From Minicystis rosea (GTDB lineage Bacteria > Myxococcota_A > Polyangia > Polyangiales > Polyangiaceae): a stretch of DNA of 64,000 nucleotides. The notes below the pieces were generated by a model. It saw only the letters and a list, made by a program, of their open reading frames with translations, was not told the origin of the DNA and did not search any database. Position numbers and translations under genes: made by a program. The stretch is taken from the NCBI GenBank assembly GCA_001931535.1, contig CP016211.1, positions 9,532,377 to 9,596,376 on the forward strand. Reading direction: 5' to 3'. Below, one piece after another: positions 33,837 to 43,600 of this stretch. Every line of letters starts with the position of its first letter. Position 1 is the stretch's first letter.

Positions 33837-34943
33837 ATGCGAGAGCAGCGGAGCGAACGGCCCGAGGACGTCCTCGGGCCTGGGGGCGTATTGCAAGCAT
33901 GGGTGAGCATGTTCGCGTCACACGACGCCATCATGTTTGCCTATCTGCTCATCCTGGCTGCGCTCATCTGGGCAGCCCCGGCGGGGCCCGAGCAAGCCGC
34001 CGCCGGCCGCATGATTCAGATATCCCTATCAGCCCTCTTCATCGGCTGTTTCACGGGCCGTCTCCTCACCGGCCTGTCGGCGACGTTCCGCTCGACCTTT
34101 TATCGCGCGATCATCGTCGGCATTCTCATCACCAATTACCTCGCTCTGCGCGACGTGCTCGTGCTCGTGCGCCCGGACACCGTCGATGATGTCCTCTTTC
34201 GCCTCGACCTGCGCGTCTTCGGCGTCGAGCCGGCCCTCTGGCTCGAACGATTCAATCGACGGCTCGTCGTCGAATGGTTCTCGTTCTTCTATTTCAGCTA
34301 CTTCTTCATCAGCCTGGCTTACATGCTGAAAATGGTTTGGTGGAGTCGCGATGGGCGCGCCACCGCCGAGTTCGCGAACGGCGTCACCATCGTGTTCACG
34401 GTGGGTCAGCTCGGTTATCTGGCGGTGCCCGGCTATGGACCGATTCACCATCTCCAGGGTGCCTTTCACGGGCCCGTGGACGGAGGATTCTTTTGGTCCT
34501 GCGTCCAGCGCACGGTGGCGGCCGGCGGCGCGATGAAGGACATCTTCCCTTCGCTCCACACGGCCGTGCCCTTGTACTTCGCGCTCTTCGCCTACCGCTT
34601 GGCGGCGCGCGATCGCCGCATGCGCTGGGCCGCGCGCGTGACGGCGTTCTTCTCGCTCAACATCATCGTCTCGACGATGCTCCTCCGCTGGCATTACGGC
34701 GTCGACGTCGTGGCCGGCGTGCTCCTCGGTGTGGGCGCGAGCTGGGCCGCGCCGCGCCTCGTCGCCTTCGAAACGGCGGCGCGCCGCAAGCTCCGGATGC
34801 GCGAGCCTTTCGAGTTCGCAGCCGAGCCGACGGCGGGCCCTGTCAGCGACGATGAGGACGCCGTCGTCGCAGCCGTCCCTCGCACGCTGCACGACGAGGA
34901 CATGGGGAAGCGGCCGGCCGCGGGCGCGACGGGCTTCGGTTGA
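33837..34943 (+). CDS. PAP2-superfamily membrane enzyme, AUR1-like
   Basis: The product is 368 residues with about six transmembrane helices. It contains FPSLHTAVPL (the PAP2 C2 motif, SxxH) and LRWHYGVDVVAGV (the C3 motif, H-x3-D), both in the order and spacing of phosphatidic-acid phosphatase-2 enzymes. The extra N-terminal helices and GYGPIHH loop resemble AUR1-like inositol-phosphoryl-ceramide synthases. Myxobacteria are known for sphingolipids, so phosphoinositol-ceramide synthesis is plausible, but an ordinary lipid phosphatase cannot be excluded. The C-terminal tail is soluble and acidic. Confidence 0.85.
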   Translation: MREQRSERPEDVLGPGGVLQAWVSMFASHDAIMFAYLLILAALIWAAPAGPEQAAAGRMIQISLSALFIGCFTGRLLTGLSATFRSTFYRAIIVGILITNYLALRDVLVLVRPDTVDDVLFRLDLRVFGVEPALWLERFNRRLVVEWFSFFYFSYFFISLAYMLKMVWWSRDGRATAEFANGVTIVFTVGQLGYLAVPGYGPIHHLQGAFHGPVDGGFFWSCVQRTVAAGGAMKDIFPSLHTAVPLYFALFAYRLAARDRRMRWAARVTAFFSLNIIVSTMLLRWHYGVDVVAGVLLGVGASWAAPRLVAFETAARRKLRMREPFEFAAEPTAGPVSDDEDAVVAAVPRTLHDEDMGKRPAAGATGFG

Positions 34944-34949
34944 TCGCGC

Positions 34950-36023
34950 TCAGTCGTGCTCGTCGATCCACGCGTCGATGTGCGGGAACACTTCCGTGCG
35001 CGCGCGGCGACCGATGAGCAGATCGAAGTGGCCGTAGTGATCGACGTGCCCGTGCGCCGGTCCGAAGAAGCGGATCTCGCGACGGCTCGATCCCACCGCA
35101 TCGAACGTGCGCTGCACCGCGTCGGGCGGGCATTGCGCGTCGCGGTCGCCGCCCAGCGCGAGCACCGGCGCCGTCGCCCGCGAGAGCCCTTCGACGTACG
35201 AGGTCGCGCCGTCGCGCGAGCGCAGCCCGCCCGGACGAATCGCGGTCGCGAGCTGCGCCATCACCGGCGGCGACACCGCGTGGAAACCACGCGCGCTGAT
35301 GCGCCGCCACACTGCAGGCTCGGTGTTCGACGGCCACACGTTGAAGCGCTCGTACGGCGTGACCACGCGGCCCACGAGCGCCCCCGCGGCGCTCGCGATG
35401 AAGCCAATCGGCACGGCCGGCAAACGCTCGAGGATGAACGCGAACGGCAGGAGCGCATGAAACCCGCTCTGTGAAGCGCTGTAATCGAGGCTCGATCCGA
35501 CGGTGATGACGGATCGCAGATCCGGAGAGCCCCCGCGCGCCATGTGCGCATACGCGAGGATGCCGCCCATGCTGTGCCCGATCCAATGCGCGGCCTTGCC
35601 AACGTGCGCGAGGAGCGCGGGCACGTCCCGAACCAGGTAATCGTCGAAGGCCCAGCCGAACCGCTTCGGCCCTTTGCGCGAAGGCCGATCGCTGTCGCCG
35701 TGCCCGCGCAGCTCGACGGAGAGCACGGTGTACCCGCGTGCCGCGAGGTGCCGCGCAATCGAGTAATCCGGGTGCGGATCGAACCCGACGCGATTGCTGC
35801 CGAGCCCATGGCAGAGGACCACCGGATGATTGCGGCGCGCCGCGCCGGAGGGAGCATATCGGTGAACGGCGAGGCGCCAGCCGTCGTCGGTGGTCGTGTG
35901 CGCGAGCTCGGGGATCATCTCGGGCGAGATGTTCGCCCGCGAGCGCCGGGAGGCAATGGCAATCGGCGGCAGGCGATGGGGCGCACCGATCGCGAAGCCC
36001 TCGCGCCGGTGCGCCGCGATCAT
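34950..36023 (-). CDS. Alpha/beta hydrolase family protein
   Basis: The product is 357 residues from the ATG at 36023, which overlaps the upstream lipoprotein stop by 4 bp; a later Met (MIPELAHTT) is also possible. Motifs are VVLCHGLGSNRVGF (oxyanion region), ELRGHGDSDRP, GHSMGG (nucleophile Ser elbow), LALGGDRDAQCPP (Asp) and GHVDHYGHFD (His). Substrates may be esters or lipids. The pairing with a Cys-rich lipoprotein is unusual and unexplained. Confidence 0.85.
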   Translation of the reverse strand: MIAAHRREGFAIGAPHRLPPIAIASRRSRANISPEMIPELAHTTTDDGWRLAVHRYAPSGAARRNHPVVLCHGLGSNRVGFDPHPDYSIARHLAARGYTVLSVELRGHGDSDRPSRKGPKRFGWAFDDYLVRDVPALLAHVGKAAHWIGHSMGGILAYAHMARGGSPDLRSVITVGSSLDYSASQSGFHALLPFAFILERLPAVPIGFIASAAGALVGRVVTPYERFNVWPSNTEPAVWRRISARGFHAVSPPVMAQLATAIRPGGLRSRDGATSYVEGLSRATAPVLALGGDRDAQCPPDAVQRTFDAVGSSRREIRFFGPAHGHVDHYGHFDLLIGRRARTEVFPHIDAWIDEHD

Positions 36024-36499
36024 TTGACCGTGCAGAGCGCCGCGCATTCGGCGGCGTCGCGGAACTTCGTCTCGCACGCCACCTCGCGGCGCGGGTGGGT
36101 CTGCACGTAGCACTTCTGCTGCGCGGCCTGATCACTGCTGCAATACGTGCAGGTGCCGCCGGGACCGCTCTCCGTGCACTCGCCGTCCGGGCAGGAGGCC
36201 GAGCTCGAACATTCACCGGAGTTGCCGCTGGTGGACGTGCCGAAGTCGGCGTCGTCGAGCAGACACGCGCCGCACGGCGCGCTCGTGTCCTTCACCTGCG
36301 CGGCGCAGAGGTCCAAGCACGCATCGGCGCTGGCCTGGCTGCAAATGTCACCGGCATTGGCGATGGCCGGCTCCTTGATGGTGCAGAGCGCGGCACAGCG
36401 CGGATCATCGGAGCCGCTGCTGCCTCCGCCGCAGGCAATGGCGTGAAGGGCGGCAAACGCTAGAAACAGGCCGGAAGCGGCATAGGACTGGAGACGCAT
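36020..36499 (-). CDS. Cysteine-rich lipoprotein
   Basis: The product is 159 residues with lipobox IAC and 17 Cys in all, one of them the lipid-anchored residue and 16 in the remainder, an even number suited to disulfides. The motif CAALCT-K appears near both ends (CAALCTIKEP and CAALCTVK), suggesting an internal duplication or paired domains. It is Gly/Ser/Thr-rich between. No known family was recognised. It overlaps the hydrolase gene by 4 bp. Confidence 0.75.
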   Translation of the reverse strand: MRLQSYAASGLFLAFAALHAIACGGGSSGSDDPRCAALCTIKEPAIANAGDICSQASADACLDLCAAQVKDTSAPCGACLLDDADFGTSTSGNSGECSSSASCPDGECTESGPGGTCTYCSSDQAAQQKCYVQTHPRREVACETKFRDAAECAALCTVK

Positions 36500-36591
36500 G
36501 CCGCCCTTCTCCGCCCAAGCCCGTGCGCCGTCAATCCGTGGTCGAGCTCGGACGATGGCGGAGCCGCGTGCCGCGTGGGAGCCTCGTCTCC

Positions 36592-37209
36592 ATGGCTCGC
36601 GCGCACAGCCATCATGACGATGCCGGCGATCCAGCGGCGGCCGATGCGTCGAATGGCTATGAGGCCGTCGCCTCGGCGTTCATGGATCTGCGCGATCGAT
36701 CGGCCATCGGCGCGGACGTCGTGGAGGCGTGGGCACGAGCGCTCCCCACGGGCGCATCGGTCCTCGATGTCGGGTGTGGCCATGGCGTGCCCATCTCGAT
36801 GACGTTGATGCGCGCCGGGCTCTCGGTCTTCGGCGTGGACGCGTCGCCGAGCCTGGTGGCAGCGTTTCGCAGCCGTTTTCCGCAGGCGACGGTCGCGTGC
36901 GAGCCGGTCGAGAGCTCGTCGTTCTTCGGGCGGACGTTCGACGCCGTCGTCGCGGTGGGGCTCGTGTTCCTGCTGCCGCCGGAGGCGCAGCATGCGCTCG
37001 TTCGCAAGCTCGCACAGGCCTCGCGCGGTCGGCTGTTGTTCACGTCGCCCGCGGAAGCCTGTGCATGGACCGACGTGCTGACGGGCCGTCCCTCGCGCTC
37101 CCTGGGTGCCAACGCCTACGAAGCGATGCTCTCGGACGCAGGCTTCACCCTCGCTCGCCGGTTCGTGGATGGAGGCGGCAACCACTACTACGATGCTTGC
37201 AAGCGATGA
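36592..37209 (+). CDS. SAM-dependent methyltransferase, class I
   Basis: The product is 205 residues from the ATG at 36592 (an upstream in-frame start at 36523 adds an Arg-rich, unlikely extension). The SAM-binding motif I is VLDVGCGHG, motif II includes FGVDASPSLV, and FDAVVAVGLVFLLPPE is motif post-II. The substrate is unknown. It diverges from the Cys-rich lipoprotein and converges on the copper-like operon. Confidence 0.82.
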   Translation: MARAHSHHDDAGDPAAADASNGYEAVASAFMDLRDRSAIGADVVEAWARALPTGASVLDVGCGHGVPISMTLMRAGLSVFGVDASPSLVAAFRSRFPQATVACEPVESSSFFGRTFDAVVAVGLVFLLPPEAQHALVRKLAQASRGRLLFTSPAEACAWTDVLTGRPSRSLGANAYEAMLSDAGFTLARRFVDGGGNHYYDACKR

Positions 37210-37272
37210 GCTGCGCGTGCGGCTTCGCGAGCCGATGTCGTGAGCGGTTTGCGATCGTTGCCCGAAGAGATG

Positions 37273-37830
37273 TCACCGCCGGCGGAGCGCGCAGCCCAGC
37301 GTCTTCGCCTCCGCCGGATCGGGATCACGGCCGGCGAGCACGCGCTCGATGGCGTCGCGCAACCACGGCTTCGCATCGTCGGTCAGATGCGACTTGTCGG
37401 AATCGATGCCGCCGCGGAAGCGCACGTGCCCTTTGTCGTCGAGCAACACGGTGTACGTCGCGTACTCGGCGCCGAGCGCGTCGGCGAGCCGGCCTTCGGG
37501 ATCGGAGACGAGGGGGAAGGGATAGCTGCGCGCGCGCGCTTCGCTCGTGTCGCGCGACGGAGCGGCGTCGGCCTCTGCGTCGACGGCGACGAAGTCGACG
37601 CCGCGGGCGTGGTAGCGATCGAAGAGCGCGCGCAGGCGATCGTCGTGCGCGCGCTGGCACGGGCACGACGCCGAGAAGAACGTCACCACCGTGAAGCGGC
37701 CTGGATGCACGAGCGCATCGATCGTGGGCACCGCCGACGATGCGGCCGACGAATGGGCGCGCGCGGCCTCGGTGCGCGGCGCGGCGCAGGCGGTGACGAG
37801 GAGCGAGAGGATCAGCGCGAGGCGTCTCAC
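37273..37830 (-). CDS. Thioredoxin-fold redoxin lipoprotein with CPC site
   Basis: The product is 185 residues. The GTG at 37830 forms a GTGA overlap with the preceding stop. Signal peptide with lipobox LVTAC (lipid Cys15), then an AhpC/TlpA-like redoxin fold: VVTFFSASCPCQRAHDDRLR with C56-P-C58, VDFVAVDAEADA, YATYTVLLDDKGHVRFRGGI. The active site is CPC rather than CxxC, which points to metal handling or a specialised thiol role rather than ordinary disulfide exchange. It is the last gene of a four-gene envelope operon. Confidence 0.82.
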   Translation of the reverse strand: MRRLALILSLLVTACAAPRTEAARAHSSAASSAVPTIDALVHPGRFTVVTFFSASCPCQRAHDDRLRALFDRYHARGVDFVAVDAEADAAPSRDTSEARARSYPFPLVSDPEGRLADALGAEYATYTVLLDDKGHVRFRGGIDSDKSHLTDDAKPWLRDAIERVLAGRDPDPAEAKTLGCALRRR

Positions 37831-38756
37831 GAGAAGCTCCGGATCAGGACGAAGGTGAGGCCCGTCGAGATCGGCTGGTTCCAGCCGAAGAAGCGGACCG
37901 GGAGATCGGTGAACACGGTGGCCTGCAGGCGCCACGCGTCGCTGAAGGGATAGCCGCCGGCGAAGCCGATGCGCGTGGCGGCGCGGCCGCCATCCGGCAC
38001 GGGGGCGCCGTCGATGCGAGGCGCGAGCTCGGCAGTGTAGGCGGTGGTCAGCGCCAGGACGGCTTCGTTGTCGAACGTGTAACCGAAGGCCAGCGATGCG
38101 GCGAGCTGCGCGCCTTGCTGCTCGCGCAGCGTGCCCACGGTGCGCGCCGATCGCCACGCGACCGAGCCGGTGAGGTTCACGAGGAAGGGACCGAAGCTCT
38201 GCTCGAGCGCGAGCCCGGCCGAGCCCTGAAAGGCGCCCGTGCCCGTGGACGACGCGGCGAGCGGGCCCGACGCGGACTCGGGCGCCCGGCCCGTGGGCAC
38301 GATCAAGCCGGTCGAGAGCGCGATCCCCGGGATCACCCGCGACGCGCCGGCGAGCGTGAAATCCCAACGCGCGCCGAGCGCCATGTCCCCGATGCCGCCG
38401 CCGAATTCGTCGATGCCGGGCACGCGTCGATAGGTCTCGACGATCGGGATGAGCAGCGAGACTTGGCCACGCCCGAGGACGCGCACGGCGCCGATGAGAT
38501 CCTGCTCCAGATCGAGCTCGTTGCTGCCCGAAGGCGAAGCGATGAAGCGGCGGCTCGCGTCGAACGATCCGACCACGCCAGCGGCCTTCAGTTGCACGGC
38601 AGCGAGCGCGTCCTCGTGGAGCGCGAGGCGCGCGGGCGTGAGCGAAGCGGCGCCCGCGCAGCAAGCCTGCGCCGCCGCGCGCGCAGGCGCGAGCGACACG
38701 AGCGACAGCGCGAGCAGGGCCGCGGCGCTACGGGATCTGGAAGGGAACGACAGCAC
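37827..38756 (-). CDS. Outer-membrane beta-barrel protein with CCAGAAS start
   Basis: The product is 309 residues from the GTG at 38756, overlapping the upstream gene by 29 bp. After a signal peptide (SLAPARAAAQ) the mature protein begins ACCAGAASLTPARLALHEDA, then has barrel-type strands (QVSLLIPIVETYRRVPG, GDMALGARWDFTLAGA, GPFLVNLTGSVAWRS) and ends LIRSFS with a terminal aromatic. The paired Cys at the mature N-terminus is reminiscent of the CAVCGAGDPTL barrel at 528, though the two are not obvious paralogues. Role in the operon is unknown. Confidence 0.75.
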   Translation of the reverse strand: MLSFPSRSRSAAALLALSLVSLAPARAAAQACCAGAASLTPARLALHEDALAAVQLKAAGVVGSFDASRRFIASPSGSNELDLEQDLIGAVRVLGRGQVSLLIPIVETYRRVPGIDEFGGGIGDMALGARWDFTLAGASRVIPGIALSTGLIVPTGRAPESASGPLAASSTGTGAFQGSAGLALEQSFGPFLVNLTGSVAWRSARTVGTLREQQGAQLAASLAFGYTFDNEAVLALTTAYTAELAPRIDGAPVPDGGRAATRIGFAGGYPFSDAWRLQATVFTDLPVRFFGWNQPISTGLTFVLIRSFS

Positions 38757-39138
38757 GATCGGTCACGGCCCCGGAGATGCTGGTGCGCAGCTCCCAACGG
38801 CCGGGCATGAAGAGGTTCACGCCCGTGACGAGGTAACGACCACCGCCCATCGGCATGATGGTCGGCTCCGTCGACGCGCCGTGGCCCATGTCCGGCATCC
38901 ACGGAAGAACGTCGAGATCGAGACCCTCGGCAGGGCCGCCGGTGACGGTGAGCTCGACGGAGACACGCCCGCGGGTGGGCGGCTGCGTGGGCGCGGTGCG
39001 CACCTCGATCGTCACCGCGCCCTCGTCACTCGTGATGGTGGCGAACGGCGCTTCCGGAAAGGTCTGCTCATCGGGGACCTCGGCGCTGGAGCAACCGGCG
39101 ATGAGCGCGAGGCACGAGAGGGATGCAGCGAGCTTCAT
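38728..39138 (-). CDS. FixH/YtkA-like small lipoprotein with Met/His motif
   Basis: The product is 136 residues with lipobox IAGC. The mature domain (VTIEVRTAPTQPPTRGRVSV, LDVLPWMPDMGHGASTEP, GVNLFMPGRWELRTSI) matches the YtkA-like beta-sandwich, where the WMPDMGHG loop carries Met and His residues suited to copper. Its start overlaps the upstream stop by 1 bp (TGATG). Family relatives often sit near copper delivery and cytochrome-oxidase genes, which is the basis for the copper suggestion. Confidence 0.8.
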   Translation of the reverse strand: MKLAASLSCLALIAGCSSAEVPDEQTFPEAPFATITSDEGAVTIEVRTAPTQPPTRGRVSVELTVTGGPAEGLDLDVLPWMPDMGHGASTEPTIMPMGGGRYLVTGVNLFMPGRWELRTSISGAVTDRAVVPFQIP

Positions 39139-39695
39139 CAGGGGACGCTCACGAAGAACGCGATGTGCGAGTGCGGCGTGGCCTCCTCGACCTCGGTGCA
39201 CTCGTCGAAGAAGTGGAAGCGCACCGTCCACTGCCCCGCTTCGTCGAAGCGGACCGGCCCGATCCTGTACGTGCCCGCGGGGCTCTCGGTGGTCGTGGCG
39301 TCGGTGTTGGGCGCGGGGTGCGTGGCATTGAGGAAAGCCTCGGCGTAGGTGTTGGCGCCGGTGACCGGCTTGCCATCGGCCTTGGCGGTGACGACGACCG
39401 TGAAGGTCACGTCCTCGTTCTGACCGATGTCCGTCGCGGTCCACGCCACGTGGTACTTGCACTCGTCGTCGTCGCCCTCGGCGTTGTAGCGCGTGGTGTG
39501 CTCCTCCTCTTCGGGCGCCGTGCCCGTGGCCATGCAGACCGACGGATCGACGACTTGAACGGTGGAGCCGCAGTGATCATCGGCCGGTCCCTCGACCGGT
39601 CCGCCGCCGCCGGACGACGAGCAGGCCGCCACACCGACGGCGACCAGAGCAGCGGACGCAAGCGCGACGGAGATGCGGGCGATGGTGCGAAGCAT
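39138..39695 (-). CDS. FixH-like lipoprotein, first gene of the envelope operon
   Basis: The product is 185 residues from the ATG at 39695, with lipobox VAAC and a Gly-rich start. Contains KYHVAWTATDIGQNEDVTFT, TYRIGPVRFDEAGQWTVRFH and FFDECTEVEEATPHSHIAFF, a beta-sandwich similar to FixH/YtkA domains, with His residues near the C-terminus. Cys pairs at DDHCGS, SVCMAT, DECKYH and FDECTE may form disulfides. Overlap with the next gene by 1 bp shows a tight operon. Confidence 0.75.
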   Translation of the reverse strand: MLRTIARISVALASAALVAVGVAACSSSGGGGPVEGPADDHCGSTVQVVDPSVCMATGTAPEEEEHTTRYNAEGDDDECKYHVAWTATDIGQNEDVTFTVVVTAKADGKPVTGANTYAEAFLNATHPAPNTDATTTESPAGTYRIGPVRFDEAGQWTVRFHFFDECTEVEEATPHSHIAFFVSVP

Positions 39696-39823
39696 TGTTG
39701 AAGGAGCCTCCACGCGGCGACGAAGAGCGCCGGCGCAGACCGACATTTGGGCTGCGCACGCGCGCGGTGGAATGCGTCATGTTGTCGCACGGCACAGCGA
39801 CCGAGCTGCCCCGTGCGGATGCG

Positions 39824-40576
39824 TCAGGCACGCACGATGCGCCACTGCCCGTGGATCATCGCGGCGAAGACCTGCATCGTGGTGGGCCACGACTTCGAGG
39901 TCGGCAGGGTGGCGATGAGCGGGGCATCTTCGTGGGTGAGGTGGAAGACGCGCCCGCCGAAGCACGGGGTGATGCGCACGGCGCCGGGATCGACGGGGAC
40001 GAGCCCGTACTCGTCGCCGCAGACGAGCTCGGAGAAGTCCTGGCGAACGTTGCGCCGGTGCTTGGCCTCATCCATCTCGAACGCGAGGCTCATCTCCCGC
40101 ACCCGCTCGTCGAGCAGACGCATGATGGCGTCGACGTCCTTCGCGGCGAAGGCGGCGTGAAGGCTCATCGCCAGATCGCGCAGCCCCGCCCGCTGCGGCG
40201 CGGTCAGCTCCTCGATGGAATGCGCGTCGGTCCAGAGCCGCGACATGCCGACCTTGGGCGGATGGAACGGCATCCGGATCTCGAAGGGCGCGAAGTCGAC
40301 GCCGGCCGGGAGGCTCCAGCCGACGCGGCACAGCGGCGGCTCCTTGTCGTCGGGGAAGACCACACCGAGATCGAGCAGCGGCGGCGCCTTGGCCCCCGCG
40401 AGCGGCGAGATGCGGGCCGTGAGCAGGTTCGGCCCGTGCGTCAGCCACCAATTGATCGGCATCCGCGCTTGCCGCCCTTGGCCCTCGGGATCGTTGAAGA
40501 GGACGGGCGCGTCGCCGACGCCGGCCACGACCCGCACACCGCGGCTTCTCATCGAGAGCTCGAGATAAGGCGTCAT
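39824..40576 (-). CDS. Hypothetical partner of the giant cell-wall-attack protein
   Basis: The product is 250 residues with no signal peptide or membrane helix. It lies 78 bp after the 1631-residue gene on the same strand. The segment INWWLTHGPNLLTARISPL resembles the INxxL-x-x-GxN-x-L pattern seen in small proteins beside secreted toxins, and a helical part LRDLAMSLHAAFAAKDVDAI follows. A role as immunity protein, chaperone or adaptor is inferred from position only; no family was recognised with certainty. Confidence 0.6.
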   Translation of the reverse strand: MTPYLELSMRSRGVRVVAGVGDAPVLFNDPEGQGRQARMPINWWLTHGPNLLTARISPLAGAKAPPLLDLGVVFPDDKEPPLCRVGWSLPAGVDFAPFEIRMPFHPPKVGMSRLWTDAHSIEELTAPQRAGLRDLAMSLHAAFAAKDVDAIMRLLDERVREMSLAFEMDEAKHRRNVRQDFSELVCGDEYGLVPVDPGAVRITPCFGGRVFHLTHEDAPLIATLPTSKSWPTTMQVFAAMIHGQWRIVRA

Positions 40577-40654
40577 TGTCGTCCTCTCATCACGTCACGG
40601 GAGCCCCGACGGCCCCGCCGGCGGGTGGAAAGGACGCGCGTCCTTTCCCGCGAC

Positions 40655-43600
40655 CTAGTGCGCGGCGGCGGTCTTGGGGGTGTGATCGTAGATCGTCCAT
40701 GTGTAGTCCTTGAGGAACTGCTGCTCGTCCCAGGCCTTGAACTCCCACTCGTACTCGCTCTTGGTGAGCCACGACTCGACCGTCAGTGACACCTTGAACT
40801 GGCCCTCTTCGAGCGTGACGAACGGGCTCACCTGCATCTTCTCGTCGTTCCACTTCAGCTCCCCGCCGGCCTTGAGCGGGGCGACGACCTTGCCGGTCGC
40901 CTCCGCGGAGATGACGACCAGGTGCAGCTCGGCATAGAGGCCGATCTCGAACACCAGCGAGCCCGTGAGCTTGAGGCTGCCATTCGCGGCCTTCGTCGTC
41001 AGGGCCGACGGCGCCGCCGCCGGATACTCGCGCTGCTCGAGCTGCCCCTCGACCTTGATGCCGCCCGTCACCTTGAAGAAGAGCCCGATGTCGGCCACGT
41101 ACCGAACGAGGCTCTCGGGCACGATGGGGAAGAACTTGAGGAACGAGAGCTTGATCTTGAAGGTGACCTCGAGCCCACCCTCGGCGGTGAACTCCCGCGC
41201 GTTGTAGACGCGCCCGTCGTCGGCCTCGCGCCAGCCGCGGAAGCCGGAGACGCCGCCGAAGATCTTGAGGCTCGCGCTGCCGTTGAAGAGGCCCTTCAGG
41301 ACCTTGTCGATGTTCTTGATGACCTTGTCGAAGCAGTCGCGCTCGGCCTCGAAATCGATCTTCGCGAGCGCCGTGCTGGCGGGGAAGACCTCGACCGTCA
41401 CCGCCCCCGAGCCGCCGTCGCAGCCCGCGCCCGAGATGGTGTAGCGCTGCGGCTTGACCTGCGCGACGGGGCCGTCCGTGCCGTTGTACGGGAGCGACAC
41501 CGTGGGCTTGGCCGGATCGATGGGGGTGATCTTCCCATCGGCGACGGAGACGACCTGGAGCGGGTGCGGCTCGTCGCACTTCCGCGCGGTCACGAGATCG
41601 AGGTGGAGCTCGGCCATGCCCTTCGGCGGGCTCATGGCGAACTCGGCCGAGGCCTTGATGTCGAACGCGCCGGGCTTCTTGGCGGCGGCCTTCTCCTTCT
41701 TCTCTTGCTCCTCCTTGTCGCGGTACTTCTCGAGCGTCTTCTTCACGCCGAGCTTCTTCAGATCCTTGAGCACGTCGCGGCTCGAGGGGCCGTCGCCCTT
41801 GCGGAGCTCGAAGCTGCCGTCGCCGGCCTTCACCTTCAGGGAGGGGCCGTCCTCGGTCGAGAACGAGGTGCTCACCTTGAACGGTGACTCGGCGACGAGC
41901 TGGATCACGCGGGCCTTGGTCGGCACGAGGGGCGTCTCGTTGTCGCTGCGCGTGACCACGAGCTTCGTGACCACGCAGGGCGGCGGCTTGTCGCGCGTGA
42001 CGGAGAGCTTGTCGAGCTGCTCGAGGAAGCCGATGGGGTGGAGGTTCCACACCTTGTCCTTCGCGGGCAGGCCCACGTCCGTGAGATCGGACCAGAAGCC
42101 GAGCTTCTTGATGTAGTCCTTGGTCGCGTCGATGTACTCCTTGCCCAGGCTCCACGGCGGCCCGCTGAGGCGCTCGAGGCCCTTCACCTCGCCGGCCCAC
42201 TCCGTCGGGTGCACGCAGGCGACGCGCCGCAGCCGAGTGGCGACCGCCGGCTTTTCGAGCGCCTTCTTCAGCTCGGGTGACGAGACGTCACCGTTGCCGT
42301 CGGCGTCGATGAGGGCCACCAGATCGGTCGCGTCGCAGAGCCCGTCGTCGCTGAAGTCTCCGTGCTCTTCGACGCGCTGCCAGCCCGGCCAGTCGTAGGC
42401 GCTCGTGGCCTTCACGCCCGGCGCGTCGCGCTGCACCCAGCCCTTCGTGTCGGGCGCGAACTCGATCTCCTGCCAGACCTTGCCCTGCTTGTCCTTCCAT
42501 ACCGCCGGGTCGCCGGAGGCGAGGATCGGGGCCGCGATCGCCGCGTCGTTCTTGCCGGCGTCCTCGGTGAGCTCGTAGTTGGTCCCGGGCTCTTCCTTGA
42601 GCAGCTCGGGGAGCGGCTGCGTGAGGGTGTAGAGCTCTTCCCCGTCGGGCGTGCCGAGCTGCGCGAGGAGCGCCCAGCCCGTCTTCGGCGAGCTCCCGGA
42701 CGGCGTGTAGCCCACGAGGCGGTGGTCGCCCGATTGATCGTAGAGGCGGAGCTTCGCGCCCTTGGCCGCGTTGATCGCGATCGTGCCCGCTCCGCCCGCC
42801 GCGGTGGCGAGCGAGGCGAGCGGCGCGAGGAGCGTGTACTGCTCCGTCTCCTTCTTCCAGTCCCCGAGCGCGCTGCGCGGCGCCCAGCCCATGAGCTCGT
42901 CGAGGATCACCTTGCGCGCGTCGGCGCGCCCCTTCTGCACGAGCTTGAGCACGGTGCCGATCTCCAGATCGACCTGCACCTTCTCGCTCTTCGTCGTCCG
43001 CTTCTTGAAGACCGTGCCCGCGGCGATCTCGAGCGTGTTCGCCTCGCTCTTGTCGCCCTTCGGGTTCGTCATGAACTCGACGTCGCCGGTGAGGATCTCG
43101 AAGTGCACCGTCTTCTCGTGCACGAAGTACGGCCCGGGGTGACCGACCACCGATCCCGCCTGGATCGGGAGCTTGGTCTTCACGACCTTGTCGTACTCGT
43201 CCGGCTCGGCGGTGGCCGAGACCGCGAGCGACGCGCGGCTGCCCTCGATCTCCTTGTCGGCGCTGGTGTAGACCCAGCCGCCGCCCTCGAGCTCGACCCA
43301 TTTGTCGAGCGCGACCTTGCCGCCCGGCGCGACCTCCTGGGGGTTCTTGATCTTGAGCTCGGCGCCGAAGGGCGCGACGCGGACCAGGCGCGATCCCGTC
43401 TTGTTCTCGCGCACGTTGAGGCCGAGCTTGCTCTCGTCCGCGGGCTTGTCCTCCTTGGTGTCGCAGACGTAGGTGGTCGGCTTGCCGGCGACCTTCTTGC
43501 TGCGCCCGGTGATGGACGCGTAGCCCTCGACGTCACCGTCGGGTCCGCTGTACTTCACCTTGACGTAGCTCGCGCTCCAGGCGGCCACGTCCTTCGAGTC

